Shown here: piece after piece, positions 8,339 through 17,602 of the stretch
How the letters are laid out: every line of letters starts with the position of its first letter
Numbering within the stretch: the stretch's first letter is position 1
NCBI GenBank assembly: GCA_009838765.1
Contig: VXQX01000061.1
Span: 1-35,244 of the forward strand
DNA length: 35,244 nt
Direction: 5' to 3'
Source of the DNA: Gemmatimonadales bacterium
GTDB lineage: Bacteria > Gemmatimonadota > Gemmatimonadetes > Palauibacterales > Palauibacteraceae
Notes under the pieces: generated by a model
Databases searched by the model: none
The model's input: the letters and a program-made list of their open reading frames with translations, nothing else
Told to the model about the DNA's origin: nothing
Program-made: the position numbers and the translations under genes

Positions 8339-9283
8339 GTGGGGAGTTCGCCCGTGCCCGTGGTCGCGGGGCCGACCGCCTCGGGCAAGACGTCCGTCGC
8401 CATCGAGGTCGCGCGCGGGCTGGACGGCGAGATCATCTCCATGGACAGCCGCCAGGCGTACCGCGGCTTCGCCATCGGGACCGCGGCGCCCTCCGCCGGC
8501 GAACTCGCCGCCGCGCCGCACCACGGCGTCGGCTTCCTCGACCCTCAGCAACGGTACGGCGCGGGCCGCTTCGCGCGCCTGGCCGCCCGCTGGATCGCCG
8601 GGATCTACGCCCGGGGTCGCGTCCCCATCCTCGCCGGCGGAACGGGGTTGTTCCTGCGGGCGCTCACGCACCCGATGTTCGAGGAGCCCCCGCTCGACCC
8701 GCCGCGCCGGGCGGCGCTGCACGCCTGGCTCGCTGTGCTCGAACGCGAGGAACTGATGCGCTGGGCGGTCCGCCTCGATCCGGTGCTGGCCGCGCGGCGC
8801 CGTCCGCTCGACCGGCAGCGGGCCGCGCGCACGGTGGAACTCGCGCTCCTGACGGGCAAGCCGCTCACCCGCTGGATGACGAGCGGCCCCACCGAACGCC
8901 CGAGGCTGCGGACCGCCACCTATGTGCTGGAGTGGCCCGCGCCGCTCCTCCGTGAACGGATTGAGCGGCGTGCCGCGGCGTCGATCCGCGGGGGCGCCTG
9001 GCCGCAGGAGGTGCGCGACCTCCTGGCGCGCGGACTCGACGGATCGCGCGCCTTCGACGCGCTGGGCTACGCGGACGTCGCGGCGCTCGTCCGGGGCGAA
9101 GCCGGCGTGGACGAGACGATCGAACGCGTGTCGAGAGCCACCTGGCGCTACGCCCGCCGGCAGCGGACGTGGTTCCGGCACCAGGTTCCGGAGGACGCCG
9201 TCGTGCTTCGGGTGCTGGACGGGTCGACGACGCCGGGGCAACTTGCGCGCCGCATCGCAGCCGACTGGCGGGAATCAGGATGA
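8339..9283 (+). CDS. miaA: tRNA dimethylallyltransferase MiaA
   Basis: MiaA adds a dimethylallyl group to A37 of tRNAs that read UNN codons. It has 314 residues here. The P-loop GPTASGKT is at 11-18, followed by MDSRQAYRG, GTAAP and AGGTGLFLRAL, which bind the tRNA and the prenyl donor. The C-terminal FDALGYADVAAL and TWRYARRQRTWFRH motifs are typical of the family. The GTG at 8339 is the first in-frame start after mutL, which ends 11 nt earlier. A second GTG at 8354 is possible but would leave only five residues before the first strand. mutL-miaA adjacency is widespread in bacteria. Confidence 0.94.
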   Translation: MGSSPVPVVAGPTASGKTSVAIEVARGLDGEIISMDSRQAYRGFAIGTAAPSAGELAAAPHHGVGFLDPQQRYGAGRFARLAARWIAGIYARGRVPILAGGTGLFLRALTHPMFEEPPLDPPRRAALHAWLAVLEREELMRWAVRLDPVLAARRRPLDRQRAARTVELALLTGKPLTRWMTSGPTERPRLRTATYVLEWPAPLLRERIERRAAASIRGGAWPQEVRDLLARGLDGSRAFDALGYADVAALVRGEAGVDETIERVSRATWRYARRQRTWFRHQVPEDAVVLRVLDGSTTPGQLARRIAADWRESG

Positions 9284-9293
9284 AGAGGGGACG

Positions 9294-10448
9294 ATGAAGA
9301 TCGGGATTACGTGCTATCCGACGTACGGGGGCTCCGGGGCGATCGCTACCGAACTGGGGCTCGGCCTCGCCCGCAGGGGGCACGAGGTACACTTCATCTC
9401 CTATGCCCAGCCGTTCCGCCTCACCCACTTCATCGATGGCGTCTACTTCCACGAAGTCGAGGTCAATCGCTACCCGCTGTTCGAGTATCCTCCCTACTCG
9501 CTTGCGCTGGCCGTCACGATGCACGAAGTGGCGCGGCGCGAGGAACTCGATCTCCTCCACGTACACTACGCGATCCCGCATGCGACGGCGGGTTGGATCG
9601 CGCGCGACATGCTGCGGGACGGAGGCCGCGACGTGAAGCTCGTGACGACGTTGCACGGCACGGACATCACGCTGGTAGGCCAGGACCCCTCGTACTGGTC
9701 GATCACCCGCTTCTCGATCGAGAAATCCGACCGGATCACCGCCGTGTCCGAGTGGCTTCGCGAACGGACGCACCGCGATTTCGACTGCAGCCGCTGCGCG
9801 ATCGAGGTGATCCCCAACTTCGTCGATCCGAAGATCTACGACCGAGAGCGCCAGCGGGGCCGGCATCGGCTCGCGCGGGCCGGAGAGAAGGTCGTGATGC
9901 ACATCTCCAATTTCCGGGCGGTCAAGCGGATCCCAGACCTCATGGAGACGTTCGCGCGGATCGGGCGTGCCCTCCCGGCGCGCCTCATCCTCGTGGGAGA
10001 CGGTCCGGAGCGGCAGCGCGCCGCGGAGATCGCCGCGGAGCTGGGCATGGCGGAGCGTGTCGTCTTCCTGGGCAAGATCGACTCCGTGGCCGAACTCCTC
10101 GCCGGCGCGGATCTCTTCCTCCTCCCGAGCGAGCAGGAATCCTTCGGTCTGGTGGCGCTGGAAGCGCAGGCTTCCGCAGTTCCCGTGGTGGGGTCCTCCG
10201 GGACGGGCCTCGACGAGGTCGTGGAGCACGGCGTGACCGGATACCTCCATCCGGTCGGAGCGGTCGACGCGATGGCGACATCTGCGATCTCGCTGCTGAC
10301 GGATGAGGCGCGCTGGGACGCGTTCTCGGGCGCTTCGCGGGACCGGGCCCTCGAACGCTTCGCGATCGACCGCATCATCCCGCGCTATGAGTCGCTCTAT
10401 CGAAACGTCCTCTCCGATGGGGACGGCTCCGGGGCTCCGACCGAGTGA
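9294..10448 (+). CDS. bshA: N-acetyl-alpha-D-glucosaminyl L-malate synthase BshA
   Basis: BshA is a GT4-type retaining glycosyltransferase that joins GlcNAc from UDP-GlcNAc to L-malate, the first step of bacillithiol synthesis. This 384-residue protein begins MKIGITCYPTYGGSGAIATE and continues with RGHEVHFISYAQPFRL, both diagnostic of BshA within the GT4 family. The nucleotide-sugar E-x7-E motif is Glu282 to Glu290 in EQESFGLVALEA, followed by the VPVVGSSGTGLDEVVEHGVTGYL loop. The ATG start at 9294 has GAGGGG just upstream and lies 10 nt after miaA. Neither the deacetylase BshB nor the cysteine ligase BshC is in this window. A generic GT4 enzyme is possible but less likely. Confidence 0.88.
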   Translation: MKIGITCYPTYGGSGAIATELGLGLARRGHEVHFISYAQPFRLTHFIDGVYFHEVEVNRYPLFEYPPYSLALAVTMHEVARREELDLLHVHYAIPHATAGWIARDMLRDGGRDVKLVTTLHGTDITLVGQDPSYWSITRFSIEKSDRITAVSEWLRERTHRDFDCSRCAIEVIPNFVDPKIYDRERQRGRHRLARAGEKVVMHISNFRAVKRIPDLMETFARIGRALPARLILVGDGPERQRAAEIAAELGMAERVVFLGKIDSVAELLAGADLFLLPSEQESFGLVALEAQASAVPVVGSSGTGLDEVVEHGVTGYLHPVGAVDAMATSAISLLTDEARWDAFSGASRDRALERFAIDRIIPRYESLYRNVLSDGDGSGAPTE

Positions 10449-11245
10449 ACCCGTTCGAAGCCTTCGTACTCGGCGTCGTCCAGGGCTTCACGGAGTTCCT
10501 GCCCGTGTCGAGTTCCGGGCATCTCGTGCTGGGGCAGGCGCTGTTCGGGATCGACCTCCCGGGCGTCGTGTTCGAGGTCACCGTGCACGTCGCGACGCTG
10601 TGTGCCGTGTGCTGGGTCTATCGCGGACGCCTCGCGGCGCTTGCGCGGGGTGTGTACTCGGGGGATCGCGGGAGCCTCGGGGACGTCGGCCTCCTGGCGG
10701 CGGCCACGCTGCCCGCCGCTGCCGTCGGCATCGGCTTGCGGGGCGTGCTGGAGCCCACATTCGAGAGGCCCATGTTCGCGGCGGCGATGTTGCTCGTCAC
10801 CGGCGCCGTCGTCTGGTCGATCCGGAGCTTGTCCCGCCGGGGCACGCGTGCGCGGCCGACGGTTGCCGGGGCGCTTGCGATTGGGCTGGCGCAGGCGTTC
10901 GCCATCCTGCCCGGCATTTCCCGCTCCGGAGGCACTCTGGCGGCGGCGACCGCCGCCGGCGTCGAACCTCGTCGCGCGGCCGAGTTCTCCTTTCTCCTCT
11001 CCATTCCCGCGATCGCGGGGGCGGCCGTCCTGCAGGCGCCGGACCTCGGGGAGGCGGGACTCGCGGCCGGGATGCTGCCCCTCGCGGTCGCCTTCGCGGC
11101 TTCGGCCCTGTCAGGGGTGTTCGCCATTCGTATCTTCCTGCGGATGCTCGAACGGCGTGTATTCCACCGCTTCGCCTGGTACTGCTGGTTCATCGGCGGA
11201 GGATACCTGGCCGCGGCGGCGATCTGGCCGGCGCTGCGCGGATGA
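10445..11245 (+). CDS. uppP: Undecaprenyl-diphosphatase UppP (BacA type)
   Basis: UppP dephosphorylates undecaprenyl pyrophosphate at the outer face of the inner membrane, recycling the lipid carrier for peptidoglycan and other glycans. The protein has 266 residues and several hydrophobic helices. Both catalytic signatures are present: VQGFTEFLPVSSSGHL at about 13-28 and PGISRSGGTLAA at about 155-166, which supply the Glu, Ser and Arg residues of the active site. The GTG start overlaps the TGA of bshA, so it should be translationally coupled to that gene. Loss or overexpression in other bacteria changes bacitracin tolerance. Confidence 0.96.
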   Translation: MNPFEAFVLGVVQGFTEFLPVSSSGHLVLGQALFGIDLPGVVFEVTVHVATLCAVCWVYRGRLAALARGVYSGDRGSLGDVGLLAAATLPAAAVGIGLRGVLEPTFERPMFAAAMLLVTGAVVWSIRSLSRRGTRARPTVAGALAIGLAQAFAILPGISRSGGTLAAATAAGVEPRRAAEFSFLLSIPAIAGAAVLQAPDLGEAGLAAGMLPLAVAFAASALSGVFAIRIFLRMLERRVFHRFAWYCWFIGGGYLAAAAIWPALRG

Positions 11246-11252
11246 CCGTTGA

Positions 11253-12071
11253 ATGACTGAAGTCGGAGCGACCATGCTCGCAGAAGAGGCGGGAGCCTGG
11301 GCCGGAGAGCCCGTCGCCGCGCTGCGCGAGCGCTGGGGCCGGGAGTCGGTCTTCGCCTTCGACCGCATCACTTCAACGAACGATCTCGCCCGTGAACTGG
11401 CGGAAGCCGGGTCGCCGTCCGGCACGATCGTGCTCTGCCGCCAGCAGACGGCCGGGCGGGGAAGGGCGGGCCGGAACTGGGCGTCTCCGGCGGGGGCCGG
11501 CGTCTATCTCAGCATGGCGTTCCACCTGCGCGAAGCCACCGTCCCGCCGCTCGTCACGGTCGTGGCCGGCGTCGATCTCGCGCGCGAACTGAACCGGCGC
11601 TTCCCGGGCCTGGCCTCGGCCGTGAAGTGGCCCAACGACGTCATGGCGCGGGAGCGGAAGCTCGGCGGCATCCTGGCGGAGGCCGCCCGGTCCAATGGCG
11701 GGGAGGCGTCCCTCGTCGTGGGCGTCGGCATCAACGTCGAGTCCGGCCGCCTCCCGGATGAGGTGGACGAAGCCGTGGCTCTGTCCGATTGCGTGGGTCC
11801 GGTGCGCCTGGTCGACGTCGCGGACGCGGTGGTGGCGGGACTCGAGCGGCGACTCCCCCGCGCACCGACTTCGCTCGATGCGGCATCGCTCGATGAGTTG
11901 GACCGCCTCGACTGGCTAAAAAACCGCTGGGTCGAGCACCGGCTCTCGGACCGCGAACCCGCCGTCGGCCTCGCGGCCGGGATCGCTCCGGACGGCGCCC
12001 TCCTGCTCCGGCCGCGAGGAGGCGCCCTGCGCCGCGTCGTCGCGGGCTCCATCGCTCTTGGGGAAAGCTGA
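11253..12071 (+). CDS. birA: Biotin--[acetyl-CoA-carboxylase] ligase BirA (no HTH)
   Basis: This 272-residue enzyme makes biotinyl-AMP and transfers biotin to carboxyl-carrier proteins. The catalytic core shows STNDLA, GRGRAGRNW (68-76, the biotinyl-AMP binding loop), KWPNDV (125-130) and GVGINV. A short C-terminal SH3-like domain follows. It lacks the N-terminal winged helix of E. coli BirA, so it should be a ligase only, not a repressor. The ATG at 11253 is chosen because it follows uppP by 7 nt. A later in-frame ATG at 11274 would also leave the core intact. coaX follows after 4 nt, a pairing seen in many bacteria. A run of six A lies at 11918-11923. Confidence 0.93.
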   Translation: MTEVGATMLAEEAGAWAGEPVAALRERWGRESVFAFDRITSTNDLARELAEAGSPSGTIVLCRQQTAGRGRAGRNWASPAGAGVYLSMAFHLREATVPPLVTVVAGVDLARELNRRFPGLASAVKWPNDVMARERKLGGILAEAARSNGGEASLVVGVGINVESGRLPDEVDEAVALSDCVGPVRLVDVADAVVAGLERRLPRAPTSLDAASLDELDRLDWLKNRWVEHRLSDREPAVGLAAGIAPDGALLLRPRGGALRRVVAGSIALGES

Positions 12072-12075
12072 TCCC

Positions 12076-12855
12076 ATGCTCCTCGCCGTAGACATCGGGA
12101 ACACCGAATCCGTGCTCGGATGGTTCGAGGATCTCACCCCCGTGCACACGTGGCGGATCGCGACCGACCGCCGCCGAACGGCGGACGAGATCGGACTCCA
12201 GATCCTGGGACTCCTCGGAGCCCGGGAACTGCCCGCTCCGGAGCGGATCGTCGTCGCTTCCGTCGTCCCCACACTGCACCGCGTATGGCTCGCGGTCGGG
12301 GAAACGCTCGACGCCCCGCTGTGCTTCCTCAACGGCGGCTCTCCCATCCCCGTCCGGCTGGACGTCGACCACCCCCTCGAAGTCGGCGCCGACCGCATCG
12401 CGAACACGCTCGCCGCGGCGGAGCTCTACCGTCGCGACACCATCGTCGTGGATCTCGGAACGGCGACGACCTTCGACTGCATTACCGCCGATGGCGTGTT
12501 CGCGGGTGGCGTCATCGCGCCGGGGCCCACGGCCGGCACGGACCAGCTCGCGCGTGCTACGGCGCAACTCCCGCAGATTCACGTGGAGCAGCCGGCCCGG
12601 GTCATCGGCCGCAATACGAAGGATTGTCTGCGGAGTGGCGGGTTCTACTCGGTGGTGGAGGGGATCGACGGCATCGTGCGGCGGATCGTCGAGGAATGGG
12701 AGCGCGAGGCGCTCATCGTGGCGACGGGCGGACTCGCGCGGGTCGTGGGACCGCACTGCCGCACGGTCGACCGCATCGAACCGGCGCTGACGATCACCGG
12801 CCTGGCGATCGCGGACCGGTACCTGTTCGGAACGCCGGCCGGCTCCGGCGGCTAG
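12076..12855 (+). CDS. coaX: Type III pantothenate kinase CoaX
   Basis: CoaX phosphorylates pantothenate in the first step of coenzyme A synthesis and belongs to the ASKHA fold. The protein has 259 residues. The phosphate motifs are DIGNTE (6-11) and VDLGTATTFD. GGVIAPGPTAGTDQLA and the IGRNT loop are typical of type III kinases. The ATG at 12076 gives the expected N-terminus with the first strand immediately before DIGNT, and GGGGAAAG lies upstream. The frame extends a few codons upstream to a TTG inside birA, but no motif is gained. A perfect 14-bp palindrome surrounds the stop codon (12847-12860). Confidence 0.95.
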   Translation: MLLAVDIGNTESVLGWFEDLTPVHTWRIATDRRRTADEIGLQILGLLGARELPAPERIVVASVVPTLHRVWLAVGETLDAPLCFLNGGSPIPVRLDVDHPLEVGADRIANTLAAAELYRRDTIVVDLGTATTFDCITADGVFAGGVIAPGPTAGTDQLARATAQLPQIHVEQPARVIGRNTKDCLRSGGFYSVVEGIDGIVRRIVEEWEREALIVATGGLARVVGPHCRTVDRIEPALTITGLAIADRYLFGTPAGSGG

Positions 12856-12888
12856 CCGCCACGGGCCGCCGGCGTGCCGCGGCCGGCT

Positions 12889-13107
12889 TCAGGACCCGCG
12901 GAAGAAAGCCGCGCTCCCGCAGCACTTCTCCTTCATCTTGTTCGCGAACTCCGGATTGATCATCCGCACGATCAGGTAGAAGACTGCGACGAAGATCGCG
13001 ACCTTCACGACCGTCCACACGAGGGGCAGGACGACGGAGAAGAGGATTCCCGTCACCCACAGACCCACCGCGCCTGCGGCCACCAGCACTACGGCTGCAC
13101 GAAACAT
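12889..13107 (-). CDS. Small two-helix membrane protein, unknown function
   Basis: This predicted protein has 72 residues. Two hydrophobic segments (about 3-25 and 28-48) are followed by a short basic tail, INPEFANKMKEKCC, with adjacent cysteines, and a Phe/Gly-rich end. I do not recognise the family. The start is well supported: the ATG at 13107 has AAGGGAGG about 6 nt upstream on the minus strand. A longer frame reaching 13161 has no comparable site. The gene is divergent from groES and convergent with coaX, so it has its own transcript. Its promoter must lie in the same 100-bp region as the CIRCE operator. Confidence 0.65.
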   Translation of the reverse strand: MFRAAVVLVAAGAVGLWVTGILFSVVLPLVWTVVKVAIFVAVFYLIVRMINPEFANKMKEKCCGSAAFFRGS

Positions 13108-13175
13108 GTCGACCTCCCTTTCTGACCCGCCCCTACGATAGGTGCCCGGGGCGGGTTTCATAACCCCCGCGCCCC

Positions 13176-13204
13176 TTGATCGGAACCGTGGACCCCTGTA
13201 TCTT
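13176..13204 (+). promoter_or_regulatory. groESL sigma-70-type promoter
   Basis: TTGATC (13176-13181) and TATCTT (13199-13204) are separated by exactly 17 nt, a strong vegetative promoter layout. The predicted start of transcription, near 13211, lies just ahead of the CIRCE inverted repeat. This is the arrangement expected for HrcA repression. Confidence 0.75.
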
Positions 13205-13213
13205 CGATTCGTC

Positions 13214-13240
13214 TTAGCACTCGCTGTACGAGAGTGCTAA
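13214..13240. promoter_or_regulatory. CIRCE operator (HrcA binding site)
   Basis: TTAGCACTC at 13214-13222, a 9-nt spacer and GAGTGCTAA at 13232-13240 form a perfect CIRCE element, which binds the heat-shock repressor HrcA. It sits at the start of the groESL transcript, where bound HrcA blocks expression until heat or misfolded protein draws GroEL away. hrcA itself is not in the window. Confidence 0.97.
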
Positions 13241-13313
13241 CAGCCGCGGGGTCCCTCGCGGCTTTCATCGGAAGGATCACCCAACCCCGAAGGTCCAAGG
13301 AGGGACAGGCAAG

Positions 13314-13622
13314 ATGGCAACCGCCTCGAACACGAAACTGAACATCTCCCCCATGGCCGACCGCGTGGTCATCGCACCGCTCGAGGAGACCGAGGAGATG
13401 CGCGGGGGTCTGTACATTCCGGACACCGCAAAGGAGAAGCCGCAGCAGGGCACCGTCGTCGCCGTGGGCCCCGGCCGCATGAACGATGACGGCGAACGCA
13501 TCCCGATGGAAGTCAGCGCCGGAGACCGGGTTCTCTACGGCAAGTACGCCGGGACCGAGGTTTCGCTGGATGGCGATGACTACCTGATCGTGAAGGAGAG
13601 CGACGTTCTGGCCGTCCTCTAA
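13314..13622 (+). CDS. groES: Co-chaperonin GroES
   Basis: GroES is the seven-subunit lid of the GroEL folding chamber. The 102-residue sequence has the family start region PMADRVVIAPLEE and the mobile loop EEMRGGLYIPDTAKEKPQQGTVVAVGPG. It continues with DRVLYGKYAGTEV and the C-terminal strand DYLIVKESDVLAVL. A short extension of about 12 residues precedes the usual GroES start, but the ATG at 13314 has a strong AAGGAGGGAC site, so it is probably real. The gene is controlled by the CIRCE promoter and is followed by groEL after 71 nt. Confidence 0.97.
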   Translation: MATASNTKLNISPMADRVVIAPLEETEEMRGGLYIPDTAKEKPQQGTVVAVGPGRMNDDGERIPMEVSAGDRVLYGKYAGTEVSLDGDDYLIVKESDVLAVL

Positions 13623-15334
<1,712 letters not shown>

Positions 15335-15390
15335 GCCAACCGGGGAAGCACGGCGGGGGCGGACATCCGTTCCCCGTCCGCTGTTCAAGA

Positions 15391-15424
15391 GCGCGAAGGC
15401 CCGGCTTCGGCCGGGCCTTCGCGC
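15391..15424 (+). terminator. groESL terminator-like hairpin
   Basis: A perfect 15-bp stem (15391-15405 with 15410-15424) closes a TTCG tetraloop, one of the most stable RNA hairpins possible. No T-run follows, so termination may need Rho, or the hairpin may mainly protect the 3' end. Confidence 0.7.
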
Positions 15425-15672
15425 ATCCGCCCCGCCCGGGGCGTGGAGGACGTCGAGCGGGTCGCGTCGGCGCACGGCGGGCCGGGCACATGGACGACCT
15501 GCTCGCGGCCCGGGCGCTCGTGACCCCACCTCGCGGGCACGGATCGTGACGGGCGGGTATCTTGCCCGCCGGAGGTCGCCGGCCGGCGGACAGGGCCTGC
15601 CAGGGAGCCGGCGGTCGTCACCGTGCCAGGGGGGTCGAACTGTGAGATTCGCATGCCGCGTGTGAGCCACGC
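15425..15672. other. Intergenic stretch without a gene
   Basis: Between the groEL hairpin and the metalloprotease start I see no reading frame with a ribosome-binding site or a recognisable protein. A 6-bp hairpin (15552-15557 with 15565-15570) is present. I could not place a convincing promoter for the downstream gene. Confidence 0.5.
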
Positions 15673-17598
15673 ATGCTGAGACTTTGCCGCGGCCTGCCGG
15701 GTTTCGTTTCCGGTCTCGCGATCGCGGCCTGCGGCGGCGGCACGACGGACCCGCCGCCTCCTCCTCCTCCGCTTGCCACGGGGTGCGGGGGGGCGGCCAC
15801 GCCTTCGGTGTCCGTCACGCTCGACCTGACCCCCGGCCAGCACGTGACGCTCGACAACGCCGCGGACATACGCGCCTTCAGGCTGGCGGGCTCGGACGCG
15901 TCGCGCGACTACCAGGTCATCGTACAGAGCGCCTCGCAGGCGCCCGGCCAGAGCGTGGACGGCTGTATGCGGGTGCGGGCCGAGCGCGCCTCCGGGAACG
16001 CGACCCCGCCGCGGCCCCCCCGTCTCACCTCGGGAGGCGGAGAATTGAGCCGCAACCTTCGCCGCCGGGCGTCCTGGTTCGCACGCGAGCGCGTCCTTCG
16101 CGAGCGGGATCTGCGGGAACTCGCCGCGGTCGGCGCCCAGCCCGTGCGGTCTCGAACGCCGGGGCTCGATCCGCTGAATCTCGCCGATGCGCGGCAGCCG
16201 CCGGATCTCGGCGACACGCTGTCCTTCAGGGTCGGTGTGGGCGCAGGCCTCATCGTCAACTGCCGCAACCCGACGACCGTCCTGGGCGAGGTCCGGTACG
16301 CGGGAGAACACTTCACCATCGTGGAGGACCTCCAGTTCCACGATCAGCCCGACAGCGACCGGTTTTCGGCGGCCGAGTTTGAAGCGATCGGCCGGGAGTT
16401 GGACGAAGTCGTGTATCCGGTAGACGTCGCCTACTTCGGCGGGCCCGCCGATATCGACAACAACGGGACGGTATTCGCGCTCTTCACGGCCGAGGTGAAC
16501 AAGCTCACGCCGGCGGGAGAGGAGAGCGTCGTCGCCGGCTTCTTCCTGGCGCGCGATCTCACGAGCAGATCGAGTTGCGAGGCCTCGAACGAAGGAGAGA
16601 TTTTCTATCTCGTGGGCCTGGATCCGGACGAGGATTTCGGCGCCGAGATCGACCGCGAGTTCGGGAATGCGCTCGCGCGGTCGACGGTCGCGCACGAGTT
16701 CGCCCACCTGCTCAATACCCAGCAGCGCGTCACGCTCGGCAGCGGGAACATCTTCGGCGATCGAGAGGTCGCGTGGCTCGATGAGGGCATGGCCCACCTC
16801 GCCGAAGAGGTCGCCGGCCTCCGGGCCGCGGGGTTCGGGACAAGATCCAACCTCGATCTGGACATGATCACGACAGGCGAGGAACAACTCGCCGCCTACA
16901 ACCACTTTCACATCGTGAACCAGATTCGCCTCGGGCGCTTCCTGCGTGGCGGCTGTCCCCCGGATCCCGACGGTCCGGGCGCGGCCCCGGCGCTCGGCGA
17001 CGCGGTCGGCGAGGACCCCGGCGGAGTGGAATCCCTCGCTTTCCGTGGCTTTGCGTACGGGTTCGTACGCTGGCTCGGCGACCAGTTCGGGGCGTCCGGG
17101 AGTGGGGGCGCGCTGCCCGGGAGTCGGGAAGAGGAGCTGTTCCGGTATCTGACCTCGGGCGGCCCCGCGCACTTCAAGGGCGTCACCAACGTGGAGCGTA
17201 CGCTCCAGACCGTCGCCGGCGTGGAGATGGAGTGGGAGGAACTCCTCTCGCTGTACCTCACGTCTCTCGTCGCGGACGACCGCGTGCCGGCCGAGGCGGA
17301 TCCCCGCACGCAGTGGACGACCTGGAATCTCCCGGCGCTGTACCGACAACTGAGCGAATCCAACCTCGGAGACCGATGTCCGTTCACCCGCGACTTTCCG
17401 CTCACGCCCTCGAGGGTGAACGTGCATGTTTCGACGAACAGCTCGACCGAATTCACCGTGAACTCCTCCACCGGGCGTTACTTCTCGCTCGTGAGCTCGG
17501 GCGCGACTCCCGGCCTGGTCGTCGAGGTCATGGACCCGGCCGGGGCCGACCTCCCCGACCGGGCACAGGCGCAGGTCACCGTGCTGAGGACCCGCTAG
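15673..17598 (+). CDS. Secreted zinc metalloprotease lipoprotein (gluzincin, M30-like)
   Basis: The 641-residue protein starts with a lipoprotein signal ending LAIAAC (Cys20), followed by GGG and a seven-proline run, so it should be tethered at the cell envelope facing outwards. Residues about 45-95 look like a beta-sandwich pre-domain. The catalytic motif HEFAH is at 341-345, preceded by RSTVA. A second metal ligand is likely Glu371 in WLDEGMAHLAEE, 26 residues later. The HExxH plus WL-D/N-EG pattern is typical of gluzincins such as the M30 (hyicolysin) family. The C-terminal 70 residues resemble a beta-rich pre-peptidase-C-type domain (VHVSTNSSTEFTVN). The substrate is unknown. The gene ends 4 nt before thrS and may be co-transcribed with it. 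The upstream ribosome site is weak. Confidence 0.8.
   Translation: MLRLCRGLPGFVSGLAIAACGGGTTDPPPPPPPLATGCGGAATPSVSVTLDLTPGQHVTLDNAADIRAFRLAGSDASRDYQVIVQSASQAPGQSVDGCMRVRAERASGNATPPRPPRLTSGGGELSRNLRRRASWFARERVLRERDLRELAAVGAQPVRSRTPGLDPLNLADARQPPDLGDTLSFRVGVGAGLIVNCRNPTTVLGEVRYAGEHFTIVEDLQFHDQPDSDRFSAAEFEAIGRELDEVVYPVDVAYFGGPADIDNNGTVFALFTAEVNKLTPAGEESVVAGFFLARDLTSRSSCEASNEGEIFYLVGLDPDEDFGAEIDREFGNALARSTVAHEFAHLLNTQQRVTLGSGNIFGDREVAWLDEGMAHLAEEVAGLRAAGFGTRSNLDLDMITTGEEQLAAYNHFHIVNQIRLGRFLRGGCPPDPDGPGAAPALGDAVGEDPGGVESLAFRGFAYGFVRWLGDQFGASGSGGALPGSREEELFRYLTSGGPAHFKGVTNVERTLQTVAGVEMEWEELLSLYLTSLVADDRVPAEADPRTQWTTWNLPALYRQLSESNLGDRCPFTRDFPLTPSRVNVHVSTNSSTEFTVNSSTGRYFSLVSSGATPGLVVEVMDPAGADLPDRAQAQVTVLRTR
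15682..15750. repeat. Lipoprotein leader segment shared with 2984-3054
   Basis: This stretch encodes most of the signal peptide of the metalloprotease lipoprotein. Its first 20 bases recur in direct orientation at 2984-3003. Bases about 15710-15750 recur inverted at about 3010-3050. The match extends over the lipobox and the following GGGT-TDP codons. Confidence 0.55.
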
Positions 17599-17602
17599 TG
17601 AT

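Noticed and set aside
11916-11926. A-AAA-AAC slippery heptamer in the correct phase inside birA
   Set aside because: It fits the -1 frameshift pattern, but the zero frame encodes a normal BirA, no stimulatory structure is evident, and the shifted frame gives no recognisable domain before stopping at about 12090.
12847-12860. Perfect 14-bp palindrome centred on the coaX stop codon
   Set aside because: It is probably a by-product of GGC/GCC codon use. No regulatory or terminator context supports it.
17599-17602. T-box or other riboswitch upstream of thrS
   Set aside because: Only 4 nt separate thrS from the upstream gene, and no T-box signature is visible in the coding sequence before it.
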